The notes: generated from the letters alone by a model not told the origin. Counted from the stretch's first letter, positions 33,925-44,021 are shown. The stretch is 64,000 nucleotides of DNA from Chloroflexota bacterium (GCA_030447745.1 JAUJOH010000001.1:25558-89557), one strand, 5' to 3'. Translations and numbers: made by a program.

Positions 33925-35111
33925 CGGCCGACGCCCCGGCGTCGTCGTTCCGCGGCCGCGCCGCCCGCTACGACATCCTCGTGCCGCCGCCGCCGGACGG
34001 GTCGACGCACGGAAGAGTCGGGCGTCTCGAGCTGCACCACGGGGTGGTCGAGACGCCGCAGTTCATGCCGGTCGGCACGAACGCCACCGTCAAGGCGCTC
34101 GACCCGGACGAGATCGCGGCAACCGGCGCCACGATCGTGCTCGCCAACACGTACCACCTCTACCTGCGGCCCGGGCACGAGCGGATCCGGCGCGTCGGCG
34201 GCCTGCACCGGTTCATGGCCTGGAACCGCCCGATCCTCACCGACTCGGGTGGCTTCCAGGTCGTCTCGCTCGGCGACCTGCGGGTCGTGGACGAGGACGG
34301 TGTCACGTTCCGGAGCCATCTCGACGGGTCCGTTCACCGGTTCACGCCGGAGCATGCGATGGCCGTCCAGGAGGCACTCGGCGCCGACGTCGCGGTCGCC
34401 TTCGACCAGCCCGTGACGCCGCTGTCACCGCGGCCCGTCGTCGCCGACGCGACGGCCCGAACGCACTCCTGGGCGGAGCGGTCGCTGGCGGCGCATGGTC
34501 GCGCGGACCAGGCGCTCTTCGGGGTGATCCAGGGCGGGCTCGATCCGGAGCTCCGGACGGAGTCGACGCGCTGCATCGCGGGCCTGCCGTTCGACGGGCT
34601 CAACATCGGCGGGCTGGCCGGCGACGAGACGCCCGAGCAGCGCAACGCGACCCTCGATCTGGTCGTGCCGCTCCTGGCCGCCGACCCGCGGCCACGCTAC
34701 CTGATGGGGCTCGGATCGCCGGCGGACCTGCTCGAGGCGGTGCACCGCGGGGTGGACCTCTTCGACTCCGTCCTGCCCGCGCGCGTCGCGCGCAACGCCA
34801 GCCTGTGGGTCCCGGGCGGGAAGCTGAACCTGCGCAATGCCCGGTTCCTCGACGATCCGGATCCCGTCCAGGCGGACTGCCCCTGCCCCCTCTGCCGGCG
34901 CTTCTCGCGGGCGTATCTCGCCCACCTGTTCCGGGCCGGCGAGCTGCTGGCCTACCGCCTCGCGACGTGCCACAACCTGAGGTTCACGCTCGACTTCATG
35001 GCCCGGATCAGGACCGCACTCGGGGCCGGAACCTTCAGCACGGACCTCCTAGAATTGCGGGAACGGGCCGGTCGATTGAGTCGCGGTGAAGCCGCCGACA
35101 AGTCGGCGTGA
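33921..35111 (+). CDS. tgt: tRNA-guanine transglycosylase
   Basis: 396 residues from GTG 33921. Exchanges guanine-34 for preQ1 in tRNAs with GUN anticodons. Key segments: PQFMPVGTNATVKALDPDEI, VLANTYHLYLRPGHE, LTDSGGFQVVSLG (substrate-binding Asp), GVIQGGLDPELR, GLNIGGLAGDE, LMGLGSPADLLEAVHRGVDLFDSVLPARVARN (nucleophile Asp). The Zn site is CPCPLCRRFSRAYLAHLFRAGELLAYRLATCHNLRF. Length normal. No other queuosine gene is in the window. Confidence 0.96.
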   Translation: MTADAPASSFRGRAARYDILVPPPPDGSTHGRVGRLELHHGVVETPQFMPVGTNATVKALDPDEIAATGATIVLANTYHLYLRPGHERIRRVGGLHRFMAWNRPILTDSGGFQVVSLGDLRVVDEDGVTFRSHLDGSVHRFTPEHAMAVQEALGADVAVAFDQPVTPLSPRPVVADATARTHSWAERSLAAHGRADQALFGVIQGGLDPELRTESTRCIAGLPFDGLNIGGLAGDETPEQRNATLDLVVPLLAADPRPRYLMGLGSPADLLEAVHRGVDLFDSVLPARVARNASLWVPGGKLNLRNARFLDDPDPVQADCPCPLCRRFSRAYLAHLFRAGELLAYRLATCHNLRFTLDFMARIRTALGAGTFSTDLLELRERAGRLSRGEAADKSA

Positions 35112-35153
35112 AGGACCGATCGCTAGCCTTGTCGCCACGCGGAGGATCGCCGG

Positions 35154-35315
35154 ATGGGCTCACGAGATCGCCCGAGCCGCGAACAGAAGAAGAAGCCCAA
35201 GGAGAAGTCCGGGCCGCCGAAGCTCGCGCCGCTCTCGGAGCCGCCCCAGAACGTGGAGCTGATCCGGAAGGAACGCAAGCCGCGGCGCGTCGACCAGGAG
35301 CCGGAAGAGAGCTGA
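35154..35315 (+). CDS. 53-aa basic protein between tgt and recA
   Basis: Too short for the ORF track. ATG 35154 with GGAGG ten nt upstream gives [53 protein letters not shown]. It is highly charged, with Lys/Arg clusters at both ends and a Pro-rich middle, likely unstructured and nucleic-acid-binding. Its spacing, ribosome-binding site and lack of low-complexity frameshifts support a real gene. Function unknown. Confidence 0.65.
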   Translation: MGSRDRPSREQKKKPKEKSGPPKLAPLSEPPQNVELIRKERKPRRVDQEPEES

Positions 35316-35385
35316 ACCGCGGTCGGACGCCGGGAACGTCCGCTCCGTCGAACGGCCGAGGGAACGACAGGAGCGTGACAGACGG

Positions 35386-36459
35386 ATGGCGATGACGACC
35401 AACTCGCGGAACGGCGAGCGAGCGACGGCGGACCGAGCGACCGCGGAGCGCGGCAAGGCCGTGGATGCCGCGATCGTCGCGATCGAGAAGCAGTTCGGGT
35501 CGGGCTCCATCATGAAGCTCGGGTCGGCGTCGCGGCAGCAGGTCGACTTCATCCCGACGGGATCGATCGCGCTGGACTTGGCCCTTGGTGTGGGTGGCAT
35601 CCCGCGCGGCCGGATCACGGAGATCTTCGGCCCGGAGTCGTCGGGCAAGACGACGGTCTGCCAGCACGTCATCGCCGAGGCGCAGCGTCGCGGCGGCGTG
35701 GCCGCCTTCATCGACGTCGAGCATGCACTCGACCCGGGCTACGCACGTGCCTGTGGCGTCAACGTCGACGAGCTGCTCGTGTCGCAGCCGGATACGGGCG
35801 AGCAGGCGCTCGAGATCACCGAGACGCTGATCCGGTCCGGTGGCGTCGACTGCGTCGTGGTCGACTCCGTCGCCGCTCTCGTGCCCCGGGCCGAGATCGA
35901 GGGCGAGATGGGGGACTCGTTCGTCGGCATCCAGGCCCGGTTGATGAGCCAGGCGCTGCGCAAGCTGACCGGGGCGGTCTCGCGCTCGAACACCGCCCTC
36001 GTCTTCACGAACCAGCTGCGCGAGAAGATCGGCGTCATGTTCGGCAACCCGGAGACGACGACCGGCGGTCGCGCGCTGAAGTTCTACGCCAGCGTCAGGC
36101 TCGACATCCGGCGGGTCGAGACGATCAAGACGGGCACGGAATCGGTCGGCAACCGAGTGCGGGTCAAGGTCGTCAAGAACAAGGTCGCGCCGCCGTTCCG
36201 CGTCGCCGAGTTCGACGTCATGTACGGCGAGGGCGTGTCGCGCGAGGGCGGGCTGCTCGACGTCGGCGTGGCGATGGACGTCGTCACCAAGACTGGTGCC
36301 TGGTTCACGTTCGCGGACACGCGCCTCGGGCAGGGTCGCGAGGCGGCCAAGGAGTTCCTCAAGGGCGCCCCGGACATTGCCGCGGAGATCGACCGCCGCA
36401 TCCGGGGTAGGATCGACGAGGTCGAGCTCCCGGTCGAGGGCATCGCAGAGGTCGAGTAG
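35386..36459 (+). CDS. recA: Recombinase RecA
   Basis: 357 residues. Walker [19 protein letters not shown], Walker [25 protein letters not shown] loops [64 protein letters not shown], and a normal C-terminal domain. The first 25 residues ([20 protein letters not shown]) form a polar extension before the conserved [15 protein letters not shown]. No clear LexA box was found upstream. recX follows. Confidence 0.97.
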   Translation: MAMTTNSRNGERATADRATAERGKAVDAAIVAIEKQFGSGSIMKLGSASRQQVDFIPTGSIALDLALGVGGIPRGRITEIFGPESSGKTTVCQHVIAEAQRRGGVAAFIDVEHALDPGYARACGVNVDELLVSQPDTGEQALEITETLIRSGGVDCVVVDSVAALVPRAEIEGEMGDSFVGIQARLMSQALRKLTGAVSRSNTALVFTNQLREKIGVMFGNPETTTGGRALKFYASVRLDIRRVETIKTGTESVGNRVRVKVVKNKVAPPFRVAEFDVMYGEGVSREGGLLDVGVAMDVVTKTGAWFTFADTRLGQGREAAKEFLKGAPDIAAEIDRRIRGRIDEVELPVEGIAEVE

Positions 36460-36529
36460 CCCGCGTGTCGTTCGGGCGCGTCGAGACTCCCGCGGACGCG
36501 GTCATCCCCGGCGTGCGACCGAGCGGCTG

Positions 36530-37156
36530 ATGGAGCCGCGCCGCCGCCGCATGTCGTTCTCCCAGCGACGCGAGCAGCGGGCCGCGATCGACGATCCGGA
36601 GCTCGTGCTTGCGGCCGCCAGCCGCTTCCTCGAAACCCGCGCGCGCTCCGTGGCTGAGGTGCGACGCCGGCTGACCCAGGCGGGCTATCGCTCGGAGTTG
36701 ATCGACGGCGCGATCGGTCGGCTCGTGGAGCTCGGGATCCTCGACGACGAGGCGTTCGCCCGCGTGTGGGTCGAGTCGCGCGATCGGGCGCGACCGCGGG
36801 GAGAGTCCGCGCTGCGGAGCGAGCTGGCCGTGCGAGGGGTGCCGCGCGCGGTGATCGACGGCGCACTCGAGGCGCGCCGCCGGGGGGAGCGGGCGGCCCG
36901 CCTCGGTGAGGCGATTGCGCGCGCCCCGGCCGACGAGAGCGGCTCCCCGGACGAGGCGGCGGCGCGGCGCTTGCTCGAGCGGCGTGGCGCGACGCTCCGC
37001 CGCGAGGCCGACCCGCGGGCACGCCGTCACAGGGCCTACGCACTCCTGGCACGCAACGGGTTCGACCCGGGCACCTGCGCCACGGTTGCGGCGGCGTGGG
37101 TCGGCCGATCGAACGATGCCATCGACGGGGACGCGGCGGAGCCGCCCGACGGCTGA
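36530..37156 (+). CDS. recX: Regulatory protein RecX
   Basis: 208 residues from ATG 36530 (MEPRRRRMSFSQRREQR...; ATG 36551 is an alternative). Three tandem helical repeats: AASRFLETRARSVAEVRRRLTQAGYRSELIDGAIGRLVELGILDDEAFARVWVESRDRARPRGESALRSELAVRGVPRAVIDGAL, ending ARRHRAYALLARNGFDPGTCATVAAAW. RecX modulates RecA filaments, and recA-recX is a standard pair. Moderately Arg-rich, no indels. Confidence 0.9.
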   Translation: MEPRRRRMSFSQRREQRAAIDDPELVLAAASRFLETRARSVAEVRRRLTQAGYRSELIDGAIGRLVELGILDDEAFARVWVESRDRARPRGESALRSELAVRGVPRAVIDGALEARRRGERAARLGEAIARAPADESGSPDEAAARRLLERRGATLRREADPRARRHRAYALLARNGFDPGTCATVAAAWVGRSNDAIDGDAAEPPDG

Positions 37157-38003
37157 CGGCGAGCCGGCGGTCGAACGCCGCGCCGAACCGCCCGCGCGGC
37201 GGCGACGCGGGCGGGACGGGCGACCCGGCGACGCGCGGCGCCGGCCGCACGCCACGCGGGCGACGCGCGCGACCAACCGCCGGCGTCAACGTCGGCGCGG
37301 CTTGGGCACGACGTTTGGTGTCGCCGGCGGCCACACGGGCGATCGTTCGTTTCACCTGCCAACCCGCGTGCCCCGCCCGACCGTCCGTTGGACCGCTGGC
37401 GAACCCAGGCCCGCCCGATGCGTCACGGCGGGCGAGATCGATGGATACCACGCCCTGCAGGGCGGACACGGCAGCCACGTGGCGCGACAACCCGGAGACA
37501 TGGCGCTCGGCGTGCCACCGGGCTTCGTGGATGAAACAGGCCCGCCCGATGAAACGGCGGCGCGGCGCGGCGCGGCGCGGCTGCGGGGCGCGGCGGCCGG
37601 CGCGACAACAGGGGGACATGGCGCTTGGGGTGCCACGCCGGCGCGGCGGATGAAACGGGCGGCGCGGGCGCGCCGCGGCGCGGGCGCGGCAGCCGGCGGC
37701 TCGGCGCGGTGGGCCCGCCGGCGCTCTGCGCGGCCCCGCCGCCCGTCGACGCGACTGACGCTCCCCGAACGGGCGTCGCGCGCGGGCAACGGCCGCCGAC
37801 TGGCCGCCGTAGTAGGCTACGCGGAACACCGACGGTCGGACCTTCGGGCCACCGCCGGCCGAGCCGCGCAATCGTCTGCCGGGCCGGGCCCAACCGAGCC
37901 CAGCCGGTCCCGGCCCCCGTTCAGGACGGTGCGCGTCGCCCGAATGACCGTATGACCTCCGGTCGGCCCGTCAGACCCGCCGACCGGACGGAGGGAACAG
38001 AAG
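37157..38003. other. 850-bp low-complexity GC-rich stretch with repeat units, no gene
   Basis: Composition is extremely GC-rich with runs such as (gcggc)n. No frame is protein-like on either strand. It holds two copies of a repeat also found at 9710, listed separately. It separates recX from rny. Confidence 0.55.
37484..37660. repeat. Two units of a dispersed repeat
   Basis: Unit 1: cgcgacaacccggagacatggcgctcggcgtgccaccgggcttcgtggatgaaacaggc, about 37484-37542. Unit 2: cgcgacaacagggggacatggcgcttggggtgccacgccggcgcggcggatgaaacggg, about 37600-37658. A third related copy is at about 9710-9750. The GTGCCACCGGG...GATGAAAC core is shared by all. Confidence 0.6.
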
Positions 38004-39530
38004 ATGGAGACACCGGTCGCCGTCGCGATCGCCCTTGTGGCGCTCGCTGCGGGGGTGATCGTCGGCATGCTCGTGCGAAGCATGGGGCGACCCAGGCAGT
38101 GAAGGCCGCCCAGGTCGAGGCCCGCCGGATCGAGGCCGAGGCGCGCGCGCGCCAGAAGGACCTGATCCTCGAAGCGAAGGAAGAGAAGATCCGGCTGCTG
38201 CGCGAGGCCGAGGGGGAGGCGCGCAGTCGTCGCACGGAGCTCCAGTCGTTCGAGCGTCGGCTGCTGCAGCGGGACGAGCAGCTCGACCAGCGGACGGACA
38301 TGCTGGAGCAACGTGACCGAAACTCCTCGAGCGGGAGCGCGAGCTCGATCGAACCTGGGAGGAGCTCGCGCGCGCCCACCAGGACCACGTGGCGGCTCTC
38401 GAGCGCGTCAGCAGCATGTCCGCCGAGGACGCCAAGACGATGCTGCTCGAGGAGGTCCGCGAGGAAGCGGAGCACGACGCCGTCAAGGTCGCCCGCGCCA
38501 TCGAGCGCAAGGCTCGCGAGGAGGCGCACGAGAAGGCGCGCGACGTCATCGTCACCGCGATCCAGCGTGTCGCCGCCGATCACACGGCGGAGCACACGGT
38601 CAGCGTGATCCACCTTCCGTCGGACGAGATGAAGGGCCGGATCATCGGCCGCGAGGGCCGGAACATCCGGGCGCTGGAGCAGGCGACCGGCGTCGACCTG
38701 ATCATCGACGACACGCCGGAGACGGTCATCGTGTCCGGCTTCGACCCGGTCCGCCGCGAGGTTGCCCGGCTGTCGCTGACGAAGCTGATCAGCGACGGCC
38801 GGATCCATCCTGGGCGGATCGAGGAGGTCGTCAACAAGGCCCGAGCGGAGGTCGACCTGATCATCCGGCAGGCGGAGAGAGTGCCGCCTACGACGCAGGC
38901 GTGCCCGGGCTGCCGCCGGAGCTGATCAGGCTGCTCGGCCGCCTGAAGTACCGGACGAGCTACGGGCAGAACGTGCTGAACCACTCGGTCGAGACGAGCC
39001 GGCTCGCCGCCGTCGTCGCGGCCGAGGTCGGCGCGGACGTGACGATCGCGAAGATGGGCGGCTTGCTCCATGACATCGGCAAGGCCGTTGACCACGAGGT
39101 CGAGGGTCCCCACGCGGCCATCGGCGCCCAGATGGCACAGCGGCACAACCTGCCGTTCAAGGTGATCAACGGGATCGCGGCGCATCACCAGGAGGTGGAG
39201 TACGCGTGCATCGAGGCGCCCATCGTCCAGATCGCCGACGCGATCAGCGCCTCGCGGCCGGGCGCCCGCGGCGAGGCCATGGACACCTACGTCAAGCGGC
39301 TCGAGGACCTGCAGGCGATCGCCGAGAGCTTCAACGGGGTCGAGAAGTCGTTCGCCGTCCAGGCCGGTCGGGAGGTCCGGATCCTCGTCCGGCCGGAGGA
39401 GATCGACGACCTGACCGCCACCCGCCTCGCGCGTGACATCGTGCGCAAGATCGAGGACACGCTGACCTACCCGGGTCAGATCAAGGTGACCGTCATCCGC
39501 GAGACGCGGGCCGTGGAGTACGCGAAGTAG
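38004..39530 (+). pseudogene. rny: Ribonuclease Y, three frameshifts
   Basis: RNase Y is the membrane-anchored endonuclease of mRNA decay. ATG 38004 gives the transmembrane helix (METPVAVAIALVALAAGVIVGMLVRS). A deletion near 38085 shifts to the coiled coil [49 protein letters not shown] second, near 38320, leads to [20 protein letters not shown] and the KH domain ([47 protein letters not shown]). A third, near 38885, gives the HD domain ([46 protein letters not shown]). All three are one-base losses. The domain order is complete, so sequencing deletions are more likely than gene loss. Confidence 0.88.
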
Positions 39531-39682
39531 TCGCCGAGCGACCCGGCGGCGACCTCGGAGGACCGGACAAGACACCGTCGGCGACGGGTTCGACCGTCGG
39601 CACCACGGCCGGCGAGATCGGGCGGACCCGACTGGGCAACCCGCCCAACGGCAACGCGCCGCGACCACCCGGCGCGTGCCGC

Positions 39683-40474
39683 GTGTTGATGATCGGAGAC
39701 GTCATCGGCAAGCCCGGCCGGCAGGCCATCGAGCGCTGTCTGCCGGAGCTGCGTGAGGAGCGCGGGATCGACTTCGTGACCGCCAACGGCGAGAACCTCG
39801 CCGGCGGGATGGGGCTGACCGCCTCGACCGCGGAGGCGATCCTGGCGGCCGGCGTGGACGTGATCACGTCCGGCAACCACATCTGGGACAAGCGCGAGAT
39901 CTACCCCTTCCTCGATCAGTCGGACCGGGTGCTTCGCCCGCTGAACTACGGCACGCACGATGTGCCGGGGCGCGGCTGGGGCACGTACGAGGCGCTCGAC
40001 GGGACGGACGTCGCGGTCGTGAACCTGCAGGGCCGGACGTACATGCAGCCGATCGACAACCCGTTCACGGACGCAGACCGGCTGCTCGACGAGGCCTCGG
40101 AGCCGCTGCCGCCCGTGCGGCTCGTCGACTTCCACTGCGAGCTGACGTCCGAGAAGAATGCGCTCGGGCTGCACCTCGACGGCCGCGTCAGCGTCGTCGT
40201 CGGGACGCACACCCATATCGTCACCGGTGACGAGCGGATCCTGCCCAACGGGACCGCCTACCTCACCGACCTGGGAATGACGGGTCCTGTCTGGAGCGTC
40301 ATCGGGTTCGACCCGGCGACCGTCCTGCCGCGGTTCATGAACGCGCTGCCGACGCGCTTCGAGGTCGGCAGCGGCCCCGTCATCTTCAACGCCTGCCAGA
40401 TCGACGTCGATCCGGCCACCGGGCGAAGCCTCGCCATCGAACGCGTCCAGCGGCTCGTCGAATCCTCGGCCTGA
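39683..40474 (+). CDS. TIGR00282 / YmdB-type metallophosphoesterase
   Basis: 263 residues from GTG 39683. Metal-binding motifs: MIGDVIGKPGRQAIERCLPELR, FVTANGENLAGGMGLT, DVITSGNHIWDKREIYPFL, VRLVDFHCELTSEKNALGLHLDGRVSVVVGTHTHIVTGDERILPNGTAYLTDLGMTGPVWSVIGFD. The family hydrolyses 2',3'-cyclic nucleotides in Bacillus (YmdB) and its gene is often next to rny, as here, suggesting linked RNA-related roles. Length normal. Confidence 0.92.
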   Translation: MLMIGDVIGKPGRQAIERCLPELREERGIDFVTANGENLAGGMGLTASTAEAILAAGVDVITSGNHIWDKREIYPFLDQSDRVLRPLNYGTHDVPGRGWGTYEALDGTDVAVVNLQGRTYMQPIDNPFTDADRLLDEASEPLPPVRLVDFHCELTSEKNALGLHLDGRVSVVVGTHTHIVTGDERILPNGTAYLTDLGMTGPVWSVIGFDPATVLPRFMNALPTRFEVGSGPVIFNACQIDVDPATGRSLAIERVQRLVESSA

Positions 40475-40538
40475 TGGCTCGCGGGGCGTCGCCTCAGGCC
40501 TCGGCCGGCGAGTCGCGGCAGCCCGCGGAGGTTGCCGC

Positions 40539-41447
40539 TTGAAGGGCCGGCACGGCGTCGCGCCGTTCGACCCCGTGGTCGCACCCGCTCCCTCGCCGGT
40601 CGACCTTCACACGCACACGCGTCGCTCCGATGGCGTCCTGGAGCCCGCCGAGCTCGTGGCACAGGCTGCCGCGGCCGGCGTGCGGACGCTCGCCATCACG
40701 GACCACGACAGTCTGGCCGCCTGGCGCGAGCTGTTGGCGGCGGACGCCGTGCCCGCGGGCGTGTCGCTCATCCCGGGCGTCGAGATCAACGCCGTCGCCG
40801 GTGGTCGAGACGGGTTCTGGGAGGGGGAGCTCCACGTCCTCGGCTTCGGCATGGACCCGGACGACGCTCCCTTCGAGGCGGCGTTGCACAGCCAGCGCCA
40901 GCAGCGCCGCCGCCGCTTCGACCGGATCCTCGCCCGGCTGCGCGAGCTGGGCATGCCGATCGACGAGGAGGTCGAGCAGCTGTCGATCGGACACGACGAC
41001 GCACTCGGCCGACCCACCGTCGCGCGAGCGCTCATCGCTCGCGGCCACGCCGAGAGCGTCGAGGATGCCTTCCGGCGCTGGCTCGGGCACGGGCAGCCGG
41101 CCTGGGCGCCGCGCGGCGGGCTGGGGCCACGCGAGGCGATCCGGGCGATCCGCGCCGCCGGCGGGCTGCCGGTCCTCGCGCACTTCGGGGAGGCGCGTCA
41201 GCGGATCGGCGTCGTCCGCGAGCTCGTGGAGGCCGGGCTCGGCGGGCTCGAGGTCCACTACCGGGGCTGGGAACGGGCGACGGTCGAGTCCGTCGCCTCG
41301 GTCGCCGACGAGCTCCGGCTCGTCGCCACGGGCGGCAGCGACTACCACGGCGACCTCGGCCCGTACGCCCAGACGCACGCGCTGCTGTGGGTGCCGTCCT
41401 CGGTTGGCGACCGCCTGCGCGAGGCGCTCCGCCCGGCGAACGCCTAG
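40539..41447 (+). CDS. PHP-domain phosphoesterase (TrpH/YciV, RNase AM-like)
   Basis: 302 residues from TTG 40539. VDLHTHTRRSDGVLEPAELVAQAAAAGVRTLAITDHDSLAAW contains PHP motifs I and II, SLIPGVEINAVA motif III, GLPVLAHFG, and the C-terminal LVATGGSDYHGD. These ligate three metals. E. coli YciV is a 5'-3' exoribonuclease acting on short RNAs and rRNA ends; its relatives also act on nucleoside 3',5'-bisphosphates. It follows the phosphoesterase gene and is convergent with terC. Confidence 0.88.
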   Translation: MKGRHGVAPFDPVVAPAPSPVDLHTHTRRSDGVLEPAELVAQAAAAGVRTLAITDHDSLAAWRELLAADAVPAGVSLIPGVEINAVAGGRDGFWEGELHVLGFGMDPDDAPFEAALHSQRQQRRRRFDRILARLRELGMPIDEEVEQLSIGHDDALGRPTVARALIARGHAESVEDAFRRWLGHGQPAWAPRGGLGPREAIRAIRAAGGLPVLAHFGEARQRIGVVRELVEAGLGGLEVHYRGWERATVESVASVADELRLVATGGSDYHGDLGPYAQTHALLWVPSSVGDRLREALRPANA

Positions 41448-42232
41448 CCGCTCGCCGGTCGCCCGCCTGCGGGCGCGGCTGCCCCCGCCTCGTCGAGCGA
41501 CGGGCGGAGGTGGACCGGTTCGGTCCGTGCCCGGAGCCGGAGGTTGAGCAGCTCGACCAGCACGCTGAAGCCCATCGCGAAGTAGATGTAGCCCTTCGAG
41601 ATGTGGAGGTCGATCCCCTCGGCGACCAGCGACATGCCGATGAGGAGCAGGAAGCTCAGGGCCAGCATCTTGACCGTCGGGTGCTGCTCGACGAAGGCGG
41701 CAAGCGGACCCGCCGCGATGAGCATCACCCCGATCGCGATGACGACCGCCGCGATCATCACCCCGATCTCCTCCGCCATGCCGACCGCCGTGATGACCGA
41801 ATCGAGCGAGAACACCGCGTCGATGAGGACGATCTGGACGATCACGGCGCCGAACGTGGCCCGCGCCGCGCCGGCGCCGGACGTCCCGTGACCGCCGCCG
41901 CCCTCGAGCGATTCGTGGATCTCCGTGGTGGCCTTGGCAAGGAGGAACAGCCCGCCACCGATCAGGATCAGGTCGCGGCCGGAGAACTCGAAACCGGCCA
42001 CCGTGATCAGCGGCGCGGTGAGCCCGATGACCCACGAGAGGGTCAGGAGCAGCAGGATCCGCATCCCGAGCGCGAGCCCGAGCCCGATCGCCCGGCCGCG
42101 CGCCTGCTGTTCCTTCGGGAGCTTCCCGGTCAGAACCGAGATGAACACGATGTTGTCGATCCCGAGCACGATCTCCAGGGCGGTGAGCGTGAGCAGGGCG
42201 ATCCAGATGTTGGGGTCGGTCAGCCAGTCCAT
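41444..42232 (-). CDS. TerC family integral membrane protein
   Basis: 262 residues from ATG 42232; the ORF track start at 42685 is antisense extension. Seven or so transmembrane helices with the two acidic family signatures TALEIVLGIDNIVFISVLTGKLP and VQIVLIDAVFSLDSVITAVGMAEEIGVM. The loop ESLEGGGGHGTSGAGAARA is long and Gly-rich. Ends with GMSLVAEGIDLHISKGYIYFAMGFSVLVELLNL. The family is linked to tellurite resistance and Mn2+ export at the membrane; the acidic residues probably bind metal. Divergent from miaB. Confidence 0.93.
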   Translation of the reverse strand: MDWLTDPNIWIALLTLTALEIVLGIDNIVFISVLTGKLPKEQQARGRAIGLGLALGMRILLLLTLSWVIGLTAPLITVAGFEFSGRDLILIGGGLFLLAKATTEIHESLEGGGGHGTSGAGAARATFGAVIVQIVLIDAVFSLDSVITAVGMAEEIGVMIAAVVIAIGVMLIAAGPLAAFVEQHPTVKMLALSFLLLIGMSLVAEGIDLHISKGYIYFAMGFSVLVELLNLRLRARTEPVHLRPSLDEAGAAAPAGGRPASG

Positions 42233-42297
42233 CCGGAAACTGTAGCGAGCGAGCCGGCCATCCGGCCCGCGACTGCGCCTGTCGGGACCGGGCGGCG

Positions 42298-42303
42298 TAC
42301 CAT
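42298..42303 (+). promoter_or_regulatory. -10 box of miaB (leaderless type)
   Basis: TACCAT ends eight nt before ATG 42312. Confidence 0.45.
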
Positions 42304-42311
42304 CCGCCGCG

Positions 42312-44021
42312 ATGACCGATCTCGCGCCGCCGCGCCGACGCGCGCTCCCGATGCTCGACGTGCCGGCGCCCGCGCCCGTCGCCGCTTCGCCGGGGCGCCC
42401 AGTGCCGGCCGACGGACGTCTCGCGGAGTACGGGCCGGAACCGCTGGCCCTGCCGCGCTTCTTCGTCTGGACGCTGGGCTGCCAGATGAACCGGAGCGAC
42501 TCGGAGGAGATGGCCGGCCGGCTGCTCGCGGCGGGCTGCGAGCCGGCCACGGCGATCGAGTCTGCCGACCTCGTCGTGATCAACACCTGCGCCATCCGCG
42601 AGGGCGCCGAGCAGAAGGTGATCGGCCGCCAGGGCCAGCTCCGGTGGCTCAAGGACACGAACCCGTCGATGCGCGTCGTGCTCACCGGCTGCTCCGTGCG
42701 GGAGGCGGACCGCGCCGGGCTCGGGCGGCGCTACCCGGCGGTCGACCTGTTCCTCCGGCCGGACGAGGAGCCCGAGCTCGTCGATCGCCTCGGGCTCGCG
42801 TCGGCGCAGGCGGCGATCGGGCGGATCGGCGGCCCGACCGGGGCCGTCGGAACGACGACCGTGGTCGGCCGGACCCAGGTCGGCGTGGCGGAACACCTGG
42901 CCGAGACCCGGGCCGCGGCGGTCGGGGGCGGCGCGATCGCGCGCGAGTCGTCGATCAGCGCCTGGCTGCCGATCGTCTACGGCTGCGACAAGACGTGCAC
43001 CTACTGCATCGTGCCCTTCAGCCGCGGCCCGGAGCGGAGCCGGCCGTTCGACGAGATCCTCGACGAGGCGCGCTCGCTCGCCGCCGCCGGGTACCGCGAG
43101 GTGACGCTCCTCGGGCAGAACGTGAACAGCTACGGCCACGACCTCCCGCCGGAGCCGCGGTTCCGCCACATCGCGACGGAGCGATGGGCGGGCCGGCGGC
43201 TCGATCTCGGCTCGCGGCCGGACCTCGCGGAGCTGATCCGCGCCATCGACGCGATCCGGGCCGCCGACGGGGCGCCCGCCCTGCCGCGCCTGCGCTTCGT
43301 CACCAGCCACCCGTGGGACCTGTCCGACCGGCTGATCGAGGCCATGGCCGAGTGCTCGTCCGTCTGCGAGCACCTGCACCTGCCGGTCCAGTCCGGCGAC
43401 GACACGGTGCTCCGCCGGATGGGGCGCCAGTACACGATCGAGCACTACCTGGAGCGCCTCGACCGGATCCGCGCGGCGGTGCCGGGAATCGCCATCTCGA
43501 CCGACGTGATCGTCGGCTTCTGCGGCGAGACCGAGACGCAGTTCGAGGCTACGCTCCGGCTGCTGGAGCGGGTCGGCTACGACCAGGTCTTCGCCGCCGC
43601 CTACTCGCCGCGCCCGGGCACGCCTGCCAGCCGCCTGCCGGACGACGTGCCGGCCGCGGACAAGCGCCGCCGGCTCAACACCCTGCTGGCGCTGCAGGAG
43701 GGGATCGGGCTCGAGCACAATCGGACGTGGCTGGGACGCGAGGTCGAGGTGCTCGTCGACACCGTCACGCCGCCCAGGTCGCACGACCACGACGCCGGGG
43801 CGGGGGAGGGGCCGCGCCGTGCTCCCGGCGAGGTTCGCCTCTCGGGGCGGACCCGGCACCACAAGCTCGTCCACCTGGCCGGTGATCCGTCGCTGGTCGG
43901 ACGGTTCGTCAGGGTTCGCGTCGACCACGCCGGTCCGTACGCGCTGCGCGGCGACCTCACTCAGCCGATCCCGACGCGCTCGTCCGTCGGCGAGCCGGAG
44001 CGGACTCCAGCCGCGGTCTGA
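42312..44021 (+). CDS. miaB: tRNA-2-methylthio-N6-dimethylallyladenosine synthase
   Basis: 569 residues. Radical-SAM methylthiotransferase. The N-terminal UPF0004 domain (FFVWTLGCQMNRSDSEEMAGRLLAAGCEPA; VVINTCAIREGAEQKVIG; VVLTGCSVREADR) carries three Cys for the auxiliary cluster. The radical-SAM motif is VYGCDKTCTYCIVPFSRGPERSR, followed by TLLGQNVNSYGHDL, and the C-terminal TRAM domain. Two insertions make it longer than usual: about 40 residues before the core and GGPTGAVGTTTVVGRTQVGVAEHLAETRAAAVGGG before the radical-SAM domain. It acts after MiaA, whose gene is next. Confidence 0.96.
   Translation: MTDLAPPRRRALPMLDVPAPAPVAASPGRPVPADGRLAEYGPEPLALPRFFVWTLGCQMNRSDSEEMAGRLLAAGCEPATAIESADLVVINTCAIREGAEQKVIGRQGQLRWLKDTNPSMRVVLTGCSVREADRAGLGRRYPAVDLFLRPDEEPELVDRLGLASAQAAIGRIGGPTGAVGTTTVVGRTQVGVAEHLAETRAAAVGGGAIARESSISAWLPIVYGCDKTCTYCIVPFSRGPERSRPFDEILDEARSLAAAGYREVTLLGQNVNSYGHDLPPEPRFRHIATERWAGRRLDLGSRPDLAELIRAIDAIRAADGAPALPRLRFVTSHPWDLSDRLIEAMAECSSVCEHLHLPVQSGDDTVLRRMGRQYTIEHYLERLDRIRAAVPGIAISTDVIVGFCGETETQFEATLRLLERVGYDQVFAAAYSPRPGTPASRLPDDVPAADKRRRLNTLLALQEGIGLEHNRTWLGREVEVLVDTVTPPRSHDHDAGAGEGPRRAPGEVRLSGRTRHHKLVHLAGDPSLVGRFVRVRVDHAGPYALRGDLTQPIPTRSSVGEPERTPAAV

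Noticed and set aside
36084-37871. 595-aa minus-strand ORF over recA-recX and the repeat block
   Set aside because: Antisense to recA and recX, Arg/Pro-rich, no domain.
40532-43885. 1117-aa plus-strand ORF and 1238-aa minus-strand ORF 40494-44210
   Set aside because: Shadow frames of GC-rich genes: they overlap the recognisable PHP, TerC and MiaB genes and have biased Arg/Ala/Pro composition.
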